The notes under the pieces are model-generated. The model saw only the letters and a list, made by a program, of their open reading frames with translations. It was not told the origin of the DNA and ran no database searches. From assembly GCA_029817715.1 (NCBI GenBank), contig JARUPY010000189.1:620001-684000 (forward strand): 64,000 bases of DNA. The letters are read 5' to 3'. How positions within the stretch are numbered: position 1 is the stretch's first letter; every line of letters begins with the position of its first letter. The DNA comes from Melastoma dodecandrum. Lineage: Eukaryota; Streptophyta; Magnoliopsida; Myrtales; Melastomataceae. Positions 58,263-64,000 of this stretch are shown piece by piece. The translations under genes and the position numbers were made by a program.

Positions 58263-61200
58263 ATGGCAGAAGGTAATCAGACAGGTGTTCGTGAAACTGG
58301 ATAGACTCCACCATCCCCCTTTCTGTGTCTGGCATTAACTTCTCTGGAAGCCCAACTCAGATTCCTCCACCAATCCAGATTCCAACAGGTTTCTTTTCAG
58401 CAACCCTGAAACTGGATGAGGGTAATTATACTCTATGAAAGGGCCAAGTCCTAGCTGCGATTATTGCAGGTGGTTATGAAGATTTTGTTCTGGGTAAGTA
58501 CACAGCCGCCTTCTAAGTTTGTAGATTCACATATGAGTGAGTTAAACCTAGAGTATAAGTTGTGGCAAAGGACAGATAAATCGATGATGAGTTTTTTGTT
58601 CTCCTTTCTCACTCAAGAACCTTTAAGCCAAGTTGTTTGCTGCAATTCCTCACATGAAGTTTGGGAGATCTTGAGGCTACGATTTGAATCTCATTCTATA
58701 ACAAGAGTAATAAACTTAAGGATGCAGATGCAGCAGGTTAAGAAGGAAGGAAAGTCGATGCAGCAATACTTGAACACAGTAAAGATGTTTGCAGACCAAC
58801 TTGGTGCCATTGGTGTGCCAGTCCCGTACAAGGACTATGTGTGGTATTTACTTGAAGGCCTTCCAGCAGAATATGACCCCATTGTTACAATCATTTACAG
58901 TCGACCAGATCAACCTGCTCTTGATGAAGTTCATCAGTTACTGCTTGCGTTTGATATGAGAGTTGAAAAGCGTCATGTTCCTGACTCTGTGCTGCCTTAG
59001 GTACAACTTTCTTCCCTCTCTTTTGGTGCAGGATCTGCTCAGCCAAGGAACCACTATACCCCTCGCCCTTACAGACCTTTCACTGAGTTTACCTCACATA
59101 ATTCATCCAAGCCCAACTCAGAAAACTTCTCACCAAGACCATACAATCAGAATTCTCCCCATTATCAGCTTAGTGTACTTGGTCGTCCTCCTATTCGACC
59201 TTTGACACCCAGATGGGGAGACAGAACCCATACTGGACCTAAACCTCCTCGTTGCCAGATTTGTTTCAAACTGGGTCACACAGCACAATCTTGTTTCCAT
59301 CGCCTACAAGCCCTAGTTCCTCCTCAAACACACTACACCAGCTTACATAACCCAGTTTACAGTCCAGGACACCCCTCAATCCAGTATTTTGTAGCTATAC
59401 ATATTTCACCTATGATCACCCTGAACCAGCATACATTAGAACCTAGTGACTGGCTGTTCGATTCAGGGGCTACACATCACGTCACCCTTGTATCTCTGAT
59501 CTTACAACTGCTGCTCCATATCATGGTAAGTCCTCAGTCATGGTAGGCAATGGCCATCAGCTGCATATCACTCACGTTGATCAAACTACTCTTTCATCTC
59601 AATTAACTCCTCTTCATCTCAGTCATATGATTCATACTCATAATATTTCTTAGCGTTTAGTTAGTGTCTCCAAGTTATGTCATGATAATACTGTCTTAGT
59701 AGAGTTTCATTCTCATGGTTTCATTGTTAAGGACAAGATGACAAATCAGGTACTTCTTCAAGGTCCGGTTCACCAAGGCCTCTACAAATTACCACTTCGT
59801 CCTCTGAAGCACCAAAGCAATCCTTCTGAGTTCAGTTTCAGCAGTCCTTCATGTTCTGTTACTCTTCATACAAACTCCTCTGTAGTAGATCCTCTTCACT
59901 GGCACTACAGATTAGGTCATCCAAGTAGAGAAGTTCTACAGAAAGTGCTTTCTTTTTGTAATCAGACCTGTCCTATGAGTTTAGATGTTTGTTACTCTTG
60001 TGTTACGAGTAAACATCTCAGACAACCCTTTCCAGTATCTTCTTCACACTCTATGTCTCCATTTGACTTGATTCATTCAGACATTTGGGGTCCATCTCCA
60101 GTAAAGTCTGTTACAGGAGCTCGATATTTCATGTTACTGGTAGATGATGCATCCAGGTTTACATGGATCTATATGTTACAGAACAAATCTCAAGCCTTTG
60201 CAGCTTTTTTCAGTTTCACAAAATGGTGAAAACACAATTTCAGAAATCAATTAAAGTGGTCAGATCTGATTGGGGTGCTGAATTTAGATCATTGCATAAG
60301 TTCTTTCTTAGTGAAGGTATCTTACGTCAAATCTCCTGTCCTTATACTCCACAGCAAAATGGGAGAGTTGAACGAAAGAATCTGCATGTTGTAGAGATGG
60401 GTTTATCTCTTTTAACACATTCTCATGTTCCTCTTACGTTTTGGCCTTATGCGTTTCATGCTGCAGTTCATATTATTAATCTCCTTCCCACTAAGGTACT
60501 GCAGCTCAAGTCACCCACAGAACTTCTTTATCACAAAGAACCAACATATAGTTCGTTAAGAGTTTTTGGTTGTATGTGTTTCCCATACCTATGTCCATAT
60601 AACTCTCACAAATTACAACCTCGATCACTACCATGTGTTTTACTAGAACCAAGTTTTTTCCACAAAGGTTCTATCTGCTAGGATCCTGTCTCTAGTCAAG
60701 TATATGTGTCCAGGGATGTTCATTTTGTTGAAGATAAGTTCCCTTTCCACATCTCATCTCATGCTGCTCAGTCTTGTCATACACAGTCCTCTTCCAGCCC
60801 TGTTTTTTGTTTTTAATCCAATTCTTCATGTTCCTAGTCAAACTGTTTCCCATGCCTCACAAAATGTTCAACATCTGCCCATTACTCCAACTGTTCCCGT
60901 ATCCTCTGAGCATGAAGTTGATGATACATCTCAGAATCTTACCATGGCTCAGTCACTTCCATCTCATGGAGCACAGAATATTCATCCTATGGTCACTAGG
61001 TCCAAAGCTGGTATCTATAATCCCAAAATCTTACTAGCAGAGACTGGTTCCACCTTTGCATCTCCTTCTCCTTTTTCCTCCTTTTCCTCTTCATCCACCA
61101 TACAGACTTCTCCCTTACCATTACCTACTAAACCTCAAACCTTGGTTGAAGCAATGTCTTATTCTCACTGGAGGGAAACAATGGAAGCTGAGCTTACTGC

Positions 61201-62797
61201 TTTACACAAGAATGGAACTTGGGAGCTTGTCCCTTTCACTGGTGTGGAGAAGGTCATTGGCTATAAGTGGGTATATAAAGTGAAACTAAAAGCAAATGGC
61301 AAATTAGAGCGTTGCAAGGCTCGGTTAGTTGCTAAAGGCTACCATCAAACACCTTGTCTTGATTATAAAGAGACCTTTAGTCCAATGATAAAACACCAAA
61401 CTATAAGAGTGGTCCTGAGTTTGGCTGTGCAATATAATTTGAGATTGATTCAGTTTAATGTGCATAATGCATTTCTTAATGGCGATCTTGAAGAGATGGT
61501 GTTTATAGATCAACCTCCTGGGTATGCTCATGTGGACTTTCCTCATCATGTCTGTAGACTGAAGAAAGCTCTTTATGGTCTTAAACAAAGTCCCAGGGCA
61601 TGGTATATAAAACTCAGTGGCTGTCTTCTACAGTGGGGTTATCAGCAGTCCATATCAGATGCTTCGCTGCTTTTCAGGCATGCAGACTGTGGTATAGTGC
61701 TTTTATTAATATATGTTGATGATATTATAGTTACAGGTTTTGACCAGGTTGAGATTTCAAGTCTTCTCCCTCGGTTAAACTCTCAATTTGCTCTCAAGGA
61801 TTTGGGGGATTGTCTTACTTTCTTGGCTTCCAAGTGACAAGATCTAAGTCTTCTCTTCACCTATGCCAAGTGATGTACATTAATGATATTAAACAAGTCA
61901 GGGATGGTGGACTGTAAACCTGTCTCTTCTCCTATGTCCATAACAAGAACATTCTCCAAGTATGAAGGGGATATGTTGGAAGATCCGACTGAATATAGAA
62001 GCATAGTGGGTGTATTGCAATACTGTATGAACTCTCGCCCTGATATTAGTTATGATGTTACTAAGGTGTGTCAATTCTTTCAGCAGCCTACAACTCTTCA
62101 TATGAAAGCTGTTAAAAGGATTCTTCGATATCTGAAAGGAACTAGTACGCATGGGATTACTTTTACAGCTAGACAGTCCTTTAACATTTCATGTTTTACG
62201 GATGTTGACTAGGCTAGTTGCCCTGATGATAGGAGGAGTACATGGGCATATTGTGCATTCATTGGAGAGAACTTAGTGTCTTGGTGTTCCCAGAAACAAA
62301 GGGTGGTATCTCGTTCCAGTACAGAAGCTGAGTTTAGAGCTTTAACAAATGGAGCAGCTAAGGTACTGTGGCTTCAAAAGCTTCTTTTCGAGCTAAAGGT
62401 AGATGTCCAGCAACCCTCCATACTGTTGTGTGATAATCTCAACACTATACAGTTTGCCACTCATCCTGTTCTTCATGCTTGAATAAAACATGTGGAAATT
62501 GATTTTCATTTCATTAGAGAGAAAGTCTTGAATGGAACAATCCTGCTTCAACATGTCAGCTCAGAGCTTCAATTAGCAGATCCCTTGACAAAACTTATTC
62601 CACTCCATAAGTTTTTGGAGCTCAGGGGAAGGCTAACTGTGGTAGGAAGGCCTAGCAGCAATGTGAATCATCAGTCTGCAGAGGAGAAATGCAAGGACAT
62701 ACAAAGGTTGCAGGAGGAGCTGGTACTGACGGGAAGTGCTGGAAGTGATACAATAAGAGATATAGAAAAAGAACAAAGGGGAAGAGTGTTTGTTTGA
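58263..62797 (+). pseudogene. Copia gag-pol pseudogene with multiple lesions
   Basis: The ATG at 58263 meets a TAG after 13 codons. Further blocks in changing frames give gag (58464-59000, EVWEILRLRFESHS), zinc knuckle CQICFKLGHTAQSC, protease WLFDSGATHHV (59202-59546), pre-integrase WHYRLGHPSREV, integrase HSDIWGP and VRSDWGAEF (59738-60681), reverse transcriptase WVYKVKLKANGK to YVDDIIVTG (60704-61837) and RNase H SRSSTEAEFRAL (62276-62482), plus a C-terminal piece to 62797. Reverse transcriptase motif A reads QFNVHNAFLNG: the catalytic Asp is Asn (AAT at 61457-61459). With at least six breaks it cannot make functional proteins. Confidence 0.92.
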
Positions 62798-62859
62798 CGG
62801 GAAGTGTAGAAGTGAGCTGCTGATGGGGCTGCGAGACAGGAGTTTGGATTGACGGGAAG

Positions 62860-63194
62860 TGTGGAAGTGTGCTGCTGATGGGCTTGTGGAAGTGTAAGGC
62901 CTGGAGTAAGATGAAGCCCAAGCTTAGCAACAGTAGAAGACAAGAGAGGTTATGATTGCTGTTTGCTGTTGCTCCTGACGCACAACACCTACAGACGAGC
63001 ACCAACTGATGAAGGGGGATTCTTGTTATTCTGGGATTCGATGTTCTCCATTCTATAACTGCTTGTTATAGAATTACAAGTTTTTAAGAAATAAAAATAC
63101 TGATAACTTCTTCTTTCTTCTTCTTCCTTTTCCTATTCGTCTTCTGTTTTCTTCCCTATTCTTGATCGTTGAGTACAAGGCTTCCTGGTTTTCA
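62860..63194 (+). mobile_element. 3' LTR (335 bp) of the decayed copia
   Basis: Begins TGTGGAAGTGTGCTGCTG after the purine tract GACGGGAAG, ends CTGGTTTTCA and is followed by TTTGT (63195-63199). Confidence 0.9.
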
Positions 63195-63199
63195 TTTGT

Positions 63200-64000
63200 T
63201 TCCTGCAACCGGAGGCTCCATGAATTATAAACATGAGAGGTACCGGACTCGGGTTTTCATCGGCTATTCATGTATTGTCATTCGATCTTCCTGTATAGGC
63301 AAAGGCCGACAATCTGGGACGAGACAATAAAAGTCTGAGATCCTTATCGAGAAAGAAAAACAAAAGAAAAGTTCCTCCGATCATTCAATCATCCCCCGTC
63401 TCAAAGGCCTAATCCGTAAATCCATCCATCCACTCATAATTCCTACAACACTGTGGAGACAAAGGCCGGGGGTTGCCATGAAAGGAGGGGCGGGCAGCAG
63501 CCGTCCTTGCTCCATCTGACAACACGCGAGGACTAAAAGTACTAGCAGACGACGGGGTGGCACTTCTTTTGGGTTGTTGGTCGTAGCGGACGCCACAGGA
63601 GAAACAACGAATGCCTCTCCCCTCCCACCCACCAAACAAATAAAGAATAAAAACTACAGTTGTGGCTGGAATTCCGATAATTCTCAATTGATGTTTGAAA
63701 GACGCTTAAGACCAGTGAAAGGGACCGCCGGGTCTGAAACACGAACAAGATGCACAGAAGCAAGGCAGCAAAGGGGGATGTGCTTTAGTATCTATGCACA
63801 AAAACACTACAGCAAGGATCGTCAACAGAAAAGGAAGATGCTTCTACTCCTGCCTCAATCATCTTCTAAGGCAACGTCAGGACAACTGAGACATCAGCAA
63901 CAGCAACTCTCCACCACCACTTGGACACAATCTTTCCCCAAATCTCAGCCATTTATGACACCAGCCACAAACCACCCCACAATCCCAACCCACCCACATC
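63200..64000. other. Right-edge intergenic DNA
   Basis: No domain or splice pattern recognised. Minus-strand frames around 63381-63763 lack a recognisable product, and the frame at 63381-63635 opens with TTG. It could be the edge of a gene beyond the window. Confidence 0.4.

Larger units (their letters stand above)
57851..63194 (+). mobile_element. Decayed Ty1/copia retrotransposon, complete end to end
   Basis: LTRs, PBS (TGTTATCAGAGC, 58209-58220), broken gag-pol and TTTGT target duplications are all present. LTR differences and many coding lesions show an older insertion than the copia at 10806-16003. Before the 3' LTR the TGACGGGAAGTG purine tract/LTR start occurs three times (about 62729, 62797, 62850), a local duplication. 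Confidence 0.93.

Overview
The window is plant nuclear DNA, most likely from a eudicot. The evidence is intron-containing genes with GT-AG junctions, plant-specific protein types (plant tetraspanin, MIZU-KUSSEI-1 domain, EXO84B, NIMIN-like, group-S-like bZIP, TOUGH-type G-patch) and abundant LTR retrotransposons primed by initiator-methionine tRNA (PBS close to TGGTATCAGAGC). The species cannot be named from the sequence alone. Genes are compact, GC-richer islands in AT-rich intergenic DNA with long C or G homopolymers.

Layout from left to right. 1-450: 5' end of an LTR retrotransposon (gag start, minus strand). 500-1870: dead RING-H2 E3 ligase gene. 3518-4150: intact bZIP gene. 5186-6096: two-exon tetraspanin gene. 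7000-8103: truncated copia gag with its LTR. 8817-9131: small one-pass membrane protein. 9400-16150: decayed fragment of a TOUGH-type G-patch gene, one exon of which is split by a very young copia element (10806-16003; LTRs identical by eye, 5-bp target duplication). 17502-18473: MIZ1-domain gene. 20950-25500: repeat-rich block with a non-autonomous hAT element (21883-22675) and a tandem array of about 193-bp units. 26043-26222: MYB/SANT pseudogene scrap. 27205-28734: aspartic protease.

30040-37127 is a local segmental duplication. The intact EXO84B gene and PLAC8 gene B (33361-33953) form one copy. A degraded EXO84B 3' fragment and intact PLAC8 gene A (30483-31081) form the other. A 150-bp inverted-repeat element sits in the degraded copy, and the intact copy preserves the empty site. 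37742-38338 encodes an unrecognised acidic protein. 40350-43631 holds two LTR-like blocks facing each other. 45150-45530 is a NIMIN-like gene.

The right third is mostly retroelements. A non-coding LTR element (about 47766-56254) contains a 2466-bp solo LTR (48957-51422) that carries two minisatellites. A decayed copia (57851-63194) with a perfect TTTGT target duplication follows.

No pathway-like gene cluster is visible. The genes look like independent housekeeping and regulatory loci (secretion, membrane organisation, transcription, defence signalling). The strongest unusual signals are structural: the young exon insertion, the EXO84B/PLAC8 duplication with its dated insertion, the facing LTR pair and the minisatellite-bearing solo LTR. 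I found no convincing undescribed multi-gene system.
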